A DNA stretch of 7,401 bases from Kordiimonadaceae bacterium (GCA_016764715.1 JAESRJ010000016.1:5870-13270); one strand, 5' to 3'. Positions 1 to 5,696 are shown, counted from the first letter of the stretch. Notes: generated by a model from the letters alone, not told the origin. Numbers and translations: made by a program.

Positions 1-596
1 TTCAGCCTGGCGGTTCTGTCTTCCCATTCGATCACCGTGCCTTGGCGCGAACCGTCCTCGCGGAAAGTCGGTGTTGCAATAAGCCCAAACGTACGCGGAC
101 CAACATCGATTTGACCTTGGTGCGTCGCGCGCAAGCCGTCGATCATCGCGCGCTGGTGCGCCGGGTCTTTATGGAACACATCGGCATTGGTGCCGATCAG
201 GGTATCCACATTGAAATTGGGCAGCACCGTTCGAATATCGCCTTCAGCATTCTTGAACATCACCCGCATACTGTCATTCATATAGGTAATATTCATTTCT
301 GCGTCGGCGAGCATGATGTTGGTATTGGCTTTCTGCAAAGCCTCACTTTTCACACCGGCATCGCTGGCACCTGCGGCGTCATTTGCGCCGTTTGCCACAA
401 AATACGCGGCACCGCCGAAGACAATACCTGTGCCCACCCATGTGCCCATTGCGCCGAGCGCAGGACCAAAGAACGCGTGAATTACAACAGTGGCCGCAAA
501 GGCCACTGCAAAGGTTATCCAGGTTTTGCCGCTAGCTGTTTCCCAAACGTGAGTTGTTTGGCTGCCACCAACATTTGATACACTAATATCCGCCAT
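1..596 (-). CDS. Methyl-accepting chemotaxis protein, N-terminal part (PAS domain), cut by the window edge
   Basis: The frame is open from an ATG at 596 to the left edge, giving 198 residues with no stop. The start is well supported: AGGAGG lies at 602-607, five bases upstream. Two hydrophobic stretches (about residues 25-44 and 47-68, separated by a short Gly/Pro turn) look like a transmembrane hairpin with almost no periplasmic loop. A PAS domain follows at about 85-196; its opening NIMLADAEMNITYMN and closing EWEDRTAR are typical of PAS domains in chemoreceptors. The HAMP and methyl-accepting signalling domains would lie beyond the edge and are not seen, so the MCP call rests on the PAS type and on lying 55 nt downstream of cheW, probably in the same operon. 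The minimal external loop suggests the PAS senses a cytoplasmic or redox signal, which is inference. A PAS-containing histidine kinase is the main alternative, less likely here. Confidence 0.82.
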   Translation of the reverse strand, partial: MADISVSNVGGSQTTHVWETASGKTWITFAVAFAATVVIHAFFGPALGAMGTWVGTGIVFGGAAYFVANGANDAAGASDAGVKSEALQKANTNIMLADAEMNITYMNDSMRVMFKNAEGDIRTVLPNFNVDTLIGTNADVFHKDPAHQRAMIDGLRATHQGQIDVGPRTFGLIATPTFREDGSRQGTVIEWEDRTARL

Positions 597-600
597 GATT

Positions 601-613
601 GCCTCCTAAAGGC
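601..613 (-). promoter_or_regulatory. Shine-Dalgarno of the chemoreceptor gene inside a small inverted repeat
   Basis: On the minus strand the sequence reads GCCTTTAGGAGGC, in which GCCT can pair with AGGC around a five-base loop. The AGGAGG ribosome binding site for the ATG at 596 lies inside this element. The Shine-Dalgarno is strong and decides the start. The four-pair stem is weak, so masking of the site is only a possibility. Confidence 0.5.
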
Positions 614-651
614 TTCGTCTAATAAATTGAAAACAAAGGGTTATCGCCGGT

Positions 652-1212
652 TCACTCGGCAGCGTTACTCACTTGGTGTACTAGATCGTCAATATCGAAC
701 AGCTTCTCAATTTCCAGCTTGGCCACCATGCGGTCGCCCACAGGTATCAGGCCGGATAGGAAGCGTTGGTCACCGCGTGTCTCAATTTCAGGCACGGGCA
801 TAATTTCATCTGAATTCATTGTCAGGATATCTGATACGGCATCAACCAGCAGGCCCATGATCCGGTCGCCTACGGCCACTATGATCATCACATGCAGCTC
901 GGTTGCTTCGGTAAGGCCGTCGCCGAACCTGCATCTGAGATCAAAGATCGGCACGATCACACCGCGCAGATTAAGAACACCGCGCACATGCTCAGGCGTG
1001 TTCGGGAGCGTGGTCACATTGACCCAGCCCTGAATTTCCCGCACCACCATAATATCGATGCAATATTCGCTGTCATCAACCCGGAACGAGACAAATTGCA
1101 CCATTTGTCCGGCTTCAGTTTCCTGCTCAGCCTGAGCGGTTTGCACCTTGCCCAGCATTTTCGGATCGAATGCAGCAGGAACACCCGGATCGTTGGCGAC
1201 TTCGTCGGCCAT
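652..1212 (-). CDS. cheW: Chemotaxis adaptor protein CheW
   Basis: This 186-residue protein couples chemoreceptors to CheA in the cytoplasmic signalling array. After a charged N-terminal extension of about 35 residues rich in Ala, Glu and Gln, a single CheW domain fills the rest. Its family hallmarks are QFVSFRVDDSEYCIDI at the first strands, VREIQGW, and RGVLNLRGVIVPIFDLRCRFG in the centre. The start is ATG 1212: GGAAGG sits seven bases upstream. A TTG five codons further upstream (1227) also keeps the frame open, but it overlaps that ribosome binding site and is unlikely. The gene follows cheA after about 300 nt and precedes a chemoreceptor gene by 55 nt, all on one strand. CheW domains usually span about 140-150 residues, so the N-terminal tail is longer than in the enterobacterial protein. 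Identification is firm. Confidence 0.96.
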   Translation of the reverse strand: MADEVANDPGVPAAFDPKMLGKVQTAQAEQETEAGQMVQFVSFRVDDSEYCIDIMVVREIQGWVNVTTLPNTPEHVRGVLNLRGVIVPIFDLRCRFGDGLTEATELHVMIIVAVGDRIMGLLVDAVSDILTMNSDEIMPVPEIETRGDQRFLSGLIPVGDRMVAKLEIEKLFDIDDLVHQVSNAAE

Positions 1213-1514
1213 AACCGTACCTTCCAATCAAACGAACGGCTTGTTGCAGCCATCCTTGTTATTAATTTTCCTGAGCACTAGTTACAGCACCGCTTTTCGC
1301 GGCATATTTTTATAATTGAGCGCCCTAGAATGCGCCTTGGAAGGTTTATTTTTTCTAAACCTTTTCCCACTTTTTTCGTTTTATTACGCTTTACTTTTAG
1401 CTGGTTCGCGAGGCCTGAATTCACAGGTTGTTTCTCACATCTATACGTTACCAATTCCTACTGTGACGGTGTATTCAAGTGCTTCAAAAACCGGCTCACA
1501 AATAGGGTTTATTG
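1213..1514. other. Spacer between cheA and cheW, no gene
   Basis: This 302-nt stretch is AT-rich compared with the flanking genes. Short frames on the plus strand (about 70-80 codons near 1316-1555) have no family resemblance and run antisense into cheA, so I do not call them. It holds an 8-bp inverted repeat (1341-1363) and a small CCGC/GCGG hairpin (1290-1302). I could not recognise a confident promoter for cheW, though the length leaves room for one. Confidence 0.6.
1341..1363. repeat. Hairpin-forming inverted repeat between cheA and cheW
   Basis: AAGGTTTA (1341-1348) and TAAACCTT (1356-1363) are perfect inverted copies around a seven-base T-rich loop. On the plus strand a T-rich run (TTTTCCCACTTTTTT) follows, as in a leaky intrinsic terminator for rightward transcription, but no gene here is transcribed rightward. 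In the leftward operon direction the loop is A-rich and no U-tract follows. It could therefore act as an RNA processing or stability element between cheA and cheW rather than as a terminator. Confidence 0.45.
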
Positions 1515-3854
1515 TCATTCGGCAGCCAACCGGTGGTTGCCGTAGCCCTCATTGAATTCAAAATTTGAGCCGGTCTCCCGCATTTTGGCCAACTGGTCAA
1601 TGTCCATAATCAAGCAGACATTTCCGTTACCCAAAATTGTGGCTGATGCAATGCCGGCAACTTGTTTATAATTTGTTTCCAAAGACTTGATGACAACTTG
1701 CTGCTGGCCGTGTAGTTCGTCCACCAGCAGGCCAACGACATTACCGCCTTCGGTTTCGACCAAAATTACCAGTGCATTAGTGGGATCAGATATGGCCCCT
1801 GGCAACGTGAAGATCTTACCCACAGGTACGATCCTGATATATTCACCGCGGATGAACACCACAATGCCGCCGCCAACAAGTTCATCGACCTGTTTAGGTG
1901 TCGGGCGAACGGTCTCCAAAATGCTGTTGATGGGGATTACATAGCGCTGGCCACCGATGCCAACAATCATGCCGTCAAGGACAGCAAGCGTAAGCGGCAG
2001 GGTCATTAGGAACCGCGTGCCCTTGCCCGGTGTGGAATGCACCGATACCCGCCCGCCAAGCGACTGGATATTCCTGCGCACCACATCCATGCCCACACCG
2101 CGACCGGATAAATCCGTTATTTCGTCCGCCGTTGAAAAACCGGGTGCGAAAATGAGATTATCAATCTGCTGATCCGATAGCTCTGCATCTTTTTCAATTA
2201 CGCCTTTTTCCTGCGCAAGTTTATAAACTTTATCCCGGTTAATACCGCGCCCGTCATCTATGACTTCGATAACAATCCTGCCGCCCCGGTGTTCCGCAGA
2301 TAGTGTGATGCTGCCTTCTTCAGATTTACCGGCGGCTATCCGCTCCGCGGGTGTTTCCAAACCGTGGTCCAGCGAATTGCGGATCATGTGTGTAAGCGGA
2401 TCCGCCAGTTCCTCAATAACCGTTTTATCGACCTCGGTATTTTCACCAATGGTGATGAGCTTGATCTTTTTCTCTAGCTTCTTCGATACATCGCGCACGA
2501 TCCTGGGCATGCGCGAGAAAACGGATTTTACAGGCTGCATACGGATAGCCATCACATTTTCCTGTAAATCTCGGATATGCGTAGACATTTCGCCCATACC
2601 CGTGGAAATCCGGTCTGTGCTGGCCAAGCCGCTGTTTTCGATTTCCTGAAGCAGCATCGCCTGTGTGATCACCAGTTCGCCGACCATGTTCACCAAGGTA
2701 TCTACCCTGTCGACATCGACGCGGATTGAAGCGGCCTTAGCCATCGGTGCGCCGGGCCCTTTGGGTGCGGCTGCAGTTCCTGTGGGAGCGGGAGGTTCCG
2801 CCTCGCCCTGGCCGCCGCCTGCAGTTGCTGCTGCAGGCGTGCGCTCCCCAGAAGAAGCGGCAGCGTTTGCGCCACTTTCTTCCGGGGAAGCTGGGGGGGA
2901 AATAGAGGATGCAACTGGAGAAGACCCAGCTGCAGCTGAAGGTGCAGCATTAGCAGGGGTTTCTGCCGGGCCTTCAGCTGCGCTCGCAGGTGAACTGGCG
3001 TCCGCGGGGACATCCAGCTCAGGCGGATCGTCTGCGAAAAGGCCAAAGCCTTCGTCGTCGTCACCGTCGTCGGCAAGGCTGACATCTACGGCCGTTACAT
3101 GGCCGCTGTCATCAACCGTAATGATCGTCAAATCACAATCATCAACGACGAATTCAAACACCTCGTCAACATCGTCACGAGAAAAAGTGGTCCACAATTC
3201 GAACACCCAGCTGAAGTACGCATCTTCAGGTTCCATGACCGACAGATCCGGCAAGCGGCTCATATCAATTTTGGTGTTAACTTCACCGAGCTCTTTCAGT
3301 TCGCGGATGATCAACAGCGGTTCATTGGCGTGGCGGTACATGGCCTCGTGCGGTGTGAACTCTATCCGGTAATGATGAACTTCATCTTCGCCGTCATCAA
3401 AGGAACCGCCAGCCGTGCTTTCGCCCACAGTGGGCGCCTGTTCAATGGTGGTTTCACCAAGGAAACTTTGAATTGCCAACAGTGCATCTTCACCGAAACT
3501 GTCATCTGGCACTTCGGAATTTTGGGCGAAATCAATTAGGTCAGACAGGATATCAAAAGACCGAAACAGCGTTTCGATCAGTTTTTCAGAAATATCCAGC
3601 CGGCTTTCGCGCATTTCATCCAGCAAATATTCGAATTTGTGGGAGAAGGCGACCAAGCGGTTGAAAGAGAACGCACCAGCCCCTGCTTTTATCGAATGCA
3701 CTGCCCGAAAAATAGCGTGCAATGTTTCGTTTTCGTACTCGCCCGATTCCAGATCGGCCAAATGGGTTTCCATGTCTGCCAGCAATTCAGAGCACTCTTC
3801 AAAGAAAGTGGTCTTAAACTGCGCAAATGGATCGTCATGATCGGCTGGTAACAT
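1515..3854 (-). CDS. cheA: Chemotaxis histidine kinase CheA
   Basis: CheA autophosphorylates in response to receptors and passes phosphate to CheY. The 779 residues show the full architecture. An HPt domain (about 8-110) carries phospho-acceptor His53 in AVHSIKAGAGAF. A P2-like domain (about 160-260) begins HHYRIEFTPHEAMYRHANEP, the form common in alphaproteobacterial CheA. A linker of about 110 residues (265-375) starts acidic and becomes Ala/Pro/Ser/Gly-rich. The P3 dimerisation helices follow (376-450), then an HATPase domain with N box HMIRNSLDHGLE (489-500), G1 DDGRGI (533-538), F box FAPGFST (569-575) and G2 GRGVGM (584-589). A CheW-like P5 domain covers about 622-760. The HPt motif has Ala57 where many CheA proteins have Gly. 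The ATG at 3854 sits at a normal distance from the HPt domain, but the ribosome binding site (GGGTAG, three bases away) is weak. Upstream lies an unusual 964-nt repeat-rich gap instead of a directly adjacent cheY. Confidence 0.97.
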   Translation of the reverse strand: MLPADHDDPFAQFKTTFFEECSELLADMETHLADLESGEYENETLHAIFRAVHSIKAGAGAFSFNRLVAFSHKFEYLLDEMRESRLDISEKLIETLFRSFDILSDLIDFAQNSEVPDDSFGEDALLAIQSFLGETTIEQAPTVGESTAGGSFDDGEDEVHHYRIEFTPHEAMYRHANEPLLIIRELKELGEVNTKIDMSRLPDLSVMEPEDAYFSWVFELWTTFSRDDVDEVFEFVVDDCDLTIITVDDSGHVTAVDVSLADDGDDDEGFGLFADDPPELDVPADASSPASAAEGPAETPANAAPSAAAGSSPVASSISPPASPEESGANAAASSGERTPAAATAGGGQGEAEPPAPTGTAAAPKGPGAPMAKAASIRVDVDRVDTLVNMVGELVITQAMLLQEIENSGLASTDRISTGMGEMSTHIRDLQENVMAIRMQPVKSVFSRMPRIVRDVSKKLEKKIKLITIGENTEVDKTVIEELADPLTHMIRNSLDHGLETPAERIAAGKSEEGSITLSAEHRGGRIVIEVIDDGRGINRDKVYKLAQEKGVIEKDAELSDQQIDNLIFAPGFSTADEITDLSGRGVGMDVVRRNIQSLGGRVSVHSTPGKGTRFLMTLPLTLAVLDGMIVGIGGQRYVIPINSILETVRPTPKQVDELVGGGIVVFIRGEYIRIVPVGKIFTLPGAISDPTNALVILVETEGGNVVGLLVDELHGQQQVVIKSLETNYKQVAGIASATILGNGNVCLIMDIDQLAKMRETGSNFEFNEGYGNHRLAAE

Positions 3855-3947
3855 AATCTACCCAACTGGTTTCTGGTTGAAAACTCCGAACGGGTACTGA
3901 ACTGAAACAGGTTGTTTTTTGGTCGCGAGGTATTTTTGAGGCCGAGA

Positions 3948-4010
3948 ACTCGATACAAAAGACTAGATACTGGACAAAGAACTAGATAGTGGACAAAAAC
4001 TGGGTACTGG
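3948..4010. repeat. 19-bp imperfect tandem repeats upstream of cheA
   Basis: Two adjacent 19-bp units (3962-3980 and 3981-3999) agree at 17 of 19 positions; both begin ACTAGATA and contain TGGACAAA. A shorter related copy precedes them (ACTCGATAC at 3948-3956, followed by AAAAG), and CTGGGTACTGG follows at 4000-4010. The copies lie about 95-145 nt upstream of the cheA start, where regulator sites or a transcribed leader would be expected. Function is unknown. Confidence 0.7.
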
Positions 4011-4028
4011 TATTCCGCAGTGGTCGAT

Positions 4029-4084
4029 TAGTGACTGAGACGTATCACTGTAAAACTAGTGACTGAGACGTATCACTGTAAAAC
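4029..4084. repeat. Perfect 28-bp tandem duplication
   Basis: Positions 4029-4056 and 4057-4084 are identical over all 28 bases; each starts TAGTGACTGAGACG and ends CACTGTAAAAC. Within each copy AGTGA and TCACT form a short inverted pair around ten bases. Absence of any mismatch implies a recent duplication or active maintenance. It lies about 175-230 nt upstream of cheA. Confidence 0.9.
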
Positions 4085-4106
4085 GCTTCTTCGAGCTGTT
4101 CTGGCC

Positions 4107-4125
4107 TGACAGTCCTGGACTGTCA
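4107..4125. promoter_or_regulatory. Perfect 9-bp palindrome, possible operator
   Basis: TGACAGTCC and GGACTGTCA are exact inverted copies around a single T. A 19-bp palindrome with a one-base centre fits a dimeric regulator site; it is too tight to fold as an RNA hairpin without opening central pairs. The half-site TGACAGTC also occurs in repeat units B and C to the right (4531 and 4622). Which protein would bind is unknown. Confidence 0.45.
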
Positions 4126-4129
4126 TTCC

Positions 4130-4195
4130 CGCGCGCTAAGTTTTATTGTTACTCTCACCGCAGTGTCGACTGGTTCGGCAAAGGCGTAGCGCGCG
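4130..4195. repeat. Long-range 9-bp GC-rich inverted repeat
   Basis: CGCGCGCTA (4130-4138) and TAGCGCGCG (4187-4195) are exact inverted copies separated by 48 nt. They could close a large stem-loop in the transcript or mark the ends of a small inserted element. No target-site duplication was evident next to them. Confidence 0.5.
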
Positions 4196-4425
4196 CACTC
4201 ATATTTCTTTGACGGGGAATTTTTAGGGTCAGATATTTCGGGCCAAAAAGTAGGATTCATGTTTTCACCCTACTGAAAAAGGGAAATCACAGAAAAACGT
4301 GTTTATGGCCTATTTGTCCTGACGCCGATCCTCTTCCCTGCCGCTTTAACTATTTTCACGATGGCGGACTGTTTTCTGGCCCGCTAGGTTTCAATTTGTC
4401 TCTAGCTGTCTCATTTTGTCTCATT

Positions 4426-4444
4426 CTGTTACACGGTGTGACAG
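4426..4444. promoter_or_regulatory. Palindrome in repeat unit A
   Basis: CTGTTACAC and GTGTGACAG flank a single G. Eight of nine positions are complementary, and the ninth could pair as G-U in RNA. It sits in the same place in its unit as the perfect version in unit D and may be a regulator half-site pair. Confidence 0.4.
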
Positions 4445-4701
4445 CCGTTTTTAGTCGTACCGAGGTCATGCAATCTAGCCTGCCTACGGCCGTAAACTTG
4501 TCTCGTTCTGTCTGACCTTATCACCGGTTATGACAGTCGTTTTTACTCGTTGACCGCTCATGCAACCTGGCATGCCTATGGCCTAAACATGTCTCATTCT
4601 GTTTGACCTTATCACCGAGCATGACAGTCGTTTTTTGTCCGCTGACAAATCACGCAGTCTGGCCTGCCTATGGCCGTAAACTTGTCTCATTCTGTCTCAC
4701 T

Positions 4702-4720
4702 CTGTCACACGGTGTGACAG
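4702..4720. promoter_or_regulatory. Perfect 9-bp palindrome in repeat unit D, possible operator
   Basis: CTGTCACAC and GTGTGACAG are exact inverted copies around one G. The sequence has the form of a dimeric protein-binding site. Units B and C have lost the left arm but keep the TGACAG right arm. It lies about 100 nt downstream of the cheY stop in the transcription direction. Confidence 0.45.
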
Positions 4721-4818
4721 CTGTTGATAGTCGCTGGCAGGTCATGCAATCTGGCCTGCCTATGGCCGTAAACTCTGGCATGTGCTGCAAGGGTAATGTT
4801 AGCCGTAAACCCTCGTTT

Positions 4819-5184
4819 TTAACCGCAAACCTTGCCTACGACTTTCAGTAATTTCTCCGGCACGAAGGGTTTTACTATCCAGCCGGTAGCCCCGGCCTCC
4901 CGGCCACGTTGCTTTAAACTGGCATCCGATTCGGTTGTTAAAATCAGGATTGGCGTTGCTCTATATTTTGGGTTGGCCCGTAATTTCTGCACCAGTTCAA
5001 TGCCGTTCATATTCGGCATATTTACGTCGGTGATGATTAGATCAATATCTTCTCCGTTCAGTGCGCCTAAAGCGTTTACGCCGTCGTCAGCGACCAAAAC
5101 CTCATAGCCAGCGCCCTTTAGGGTGAAAGAGACCATGTCCCGCATTGTCTTAGAATCGTCCACCGCGAGAATTCTTTTAGCCAT
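4819..5184 (-). CDS. cheY: Chemotaxis response regulator CheY
   Basis: This 121-residue single-domain receiver has no output domain; phosphorylated by CheA, it would bind the flagellar motor switch or act as a phosphate sink. The acidic pocket is Asp9/Asp10 in ILAVDDS, the phospho-acceptor is Asp53 in IITDVNMPNMNG, the switch Thr83/Thr84 lies in LILTTES, and Lys105 lies in GWIVKPF. Trp103 holds the place of the usual aromatic switch residue, as in many alphaproteobacterial CheY proteins. The start is ATG 5184, supported by GGAG nine bases upstream. An in-frame ATG at 5199 would add five residues (MECFL) but overlaps that ribosome binding site. The start overlaps the stop of the upstream STAS gene by one base (TAATG), indicating translational coupling. 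The 3' end runs into the degraded edge of the repeat block. Position beside the STAS gene and cheA supports CheY over a generic receiver. Confidence 0.94.
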   Translation of the reverse strand: MAKRILAVDDSKTMRDMVSFTLKGAGYEVLVADDGVNALGALNGEDIDLIITDVNMPNMNGIELVQKLRANPKYRATPILILTTESDASLKQRGREAGATGWIVKPFVPEKLLKVVGKVCG

Positions 5185-5486
5185 TAGGAAACACTCCATT
5201 TTTCTATTTCGGCTACGAGGCCTAAGGACTTAAATGCATCGCTTAAAGTATCACTGGGTTCGTAAATACGCAGCTTACGACCAGACTCGTAAAAAGCACT
5301 TTCCGCGGCCACTAAGATTTCGACACACGGGGTGGAAACACGCTCCACCTCTCGCCCATCAAGGGTGAGGTCACCTTCATGGTGCACCAGGTCCAAAAGC
5401 TTACATTTCAAGCCTTCAGCCGCCAGCAGATCCAGTTCCTGCGGTAATAAATATTCGAGTTTTTCAGCCGCGAGCTTTTCCGCCAT
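5184..5486 (-). CDS. Small STAS-domain protein of the chemotaxis operon
   Basis: This is a 100-residue soluble protein without signal peptide or membrane segment. It consists of one STAS (anti-sigma-factor antagonist-like) fold: strands around EYLLPQELDL, CKLLDLV and GDLTLDG, then REVERVSTPCVEILVAAESAF, and a final GRKLRIYEPSDTLSDAF. The region normally holding the phosphorylated Ser of SpoIIAA-type proteins reads VERVSTPC (47-54); Ser51 or Thr52 could take that role, but this is uncertain. A small gene directly ahead of cheY and cheA is a known arrangement in alphaproteobacterial che clusters (cheX or cheS/orf2 in Caulobacter and Sinorhizobium; CheS there assists CheA and dephosphorylation of its CheY1). 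An equivalent modulator role here is inference. The ATG at 5486 has a weak GAGAAAG site. It is the first gene of the operon and lies downstream of the CtrA-like box. Confidence 0.85.
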   Translation of the reverse strand: MAEKLAAEKLEYLLPQELDLLAAEGLKCKLLDLVHHEGDLTLDGREVERVSTPCVEILVAAESAFYESGRKLRIYEPSDTLSDAFKSLGLVAEIEKWSVS

Positions 5487-5558
5487 GGCCTGTCTTTCTC
5501 AATCCGCCCAAACCGGGCAATAATTCAAACCCCATCTGCCAAAAGCCTATGCCCAAAT

Positions 5559-5577
5559 CGTTAATTGAGTTTTAACG
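5559..5577. promoter_or_regulatory. CtrA-box palindrome upstream of the chemotaxis operon
   Basis: CGTTAA (5559-5564) and TTAACG (5572-5577) are exact inverted copies with a seven-base spacer, so both strands read TTAA-N7-TTAAC, the consensus site of the alphaproteobacterial master regulator CtrA. The box lies 72 nt upstream of the STAS gene start, a suitable place for activating a promoter. CtrA controls motility and chemotaxis genes in many alphaproteobacteria, so the match fits its context. No -10 element could be placed with confidence. Confidence 0.65.
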
Positions 5578-5696
5578 ACGCTCAAAGAAAGCGCTAATTT
5601 TACCTAAATAGTGCAAATGAATCCCCTAACACAAGCGTACATAGTAAAACACGCCCCCAAGGCTACTGGGCACCAGGTCCTACCGAGAATCGCAAG

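Larger units (their letters stand above)
4406..4773. repeat. Four tandem copies of a ~92-bp repeat
   Basis: Units are A 4406-4497 (92 bp), B 4498-4588 (91), C 4589-4681 (93) and D 4682-4773 (92). Each starts with a TGTCTC-rich stretch that is itself an approximate 10-bp sub-repeat (TGTCTCATTC), has TGACAG near position 34-39 (4439, 4531, 4622, 4715), a GTT-rich stretch, and ends with the best-conserved block, close to CTGGCCTGCCTATGGCC followed by GTAAAC. By hand count A and D agree at about 78 of 92 positions. A degraded fifth tail follows (GCCGTAAACC at 4802-4811 and CCGCAAACC at 4823-4831, the latter inside cheY), and TGTCTC sub-repeats extend left to about 4397. Lengths not divisible by three argue against coding. 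They lie just downstream of cheY and would be transcribed if cheY and cheA share an mRNA. Function is unknown. Confidence 0.93.
3855..4818. other. Repeat-rich non-coding region between cheY and cheA
   Basis: No credible gene is found in these 964 nt. The longest frame, 82 codons on the plus strand (4603-4851), runs through the 92-bp repeats. Because the repeat periods are not multiples of three, successive copies are read in different frames, and the frame ends antisense to cheY. From cheA outward the block holds 19-bp imperfect tandem repeats, a perfect 28-bp duplication, a 9-bp palindrome with a one-base centre, a long-range 9-bp inverted repeat, about 200 nt without obvious structure (4200-4400), and four tandem ~92-bp units. 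No transposase remnant or transfer RNA was seen. It may contain a separate promoter for cheA, but no clear -35/-10 pair could be picked. Confidence 0.75.

Noticed and set aside
42..578. 178-codon plus-strand frame
   Set aside because: It lies entirely opposite the chemoreceptor gene, whose minus frame has a strong ribosome binding site and recognisable PAS motifs. The plus product has no family resemblance.
1290..1302. CCGC/GCGG mini-hairpin as a terminator
   Set aside because: The stem has only four pairs, and in the operon direction it is not followed by a U-tract.
1316..1555. Plus-strand frames of 71-79 codons in the cheA-cheW spacer
   Set aside because: Their sequences look random and aromatic-rich, with no known family, and they run antisense into the end of cheA.
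2665..3372. 235-codon plus-strand frame rich in Ala, Ser and Gly
   Set aside because: It is the antisense shadow of the GC-rich Ala/Pro/Ser linker of CheA, where stops are rare on both strands.
4406..4773. CRISPR array
   Set aside because: Repeats run end to end over the whole ~92-bp unit with no unique spacers, and no cas gene is present.
3855..4818. Insertion sequence remnant
   Set aside because: No transposase-like frame and no pair of long terminal inverted repeats flanking the block could be found; the 9-bp inverted repeat at 4130/4187 covers only a small part.
4603..4851. 82-codon plus-strand frame through the 92-bp repeats
   Set aside because: Successive repeats are read in different frames, there is no clear ribosome binding site, and the end overlaps cheY antisense.
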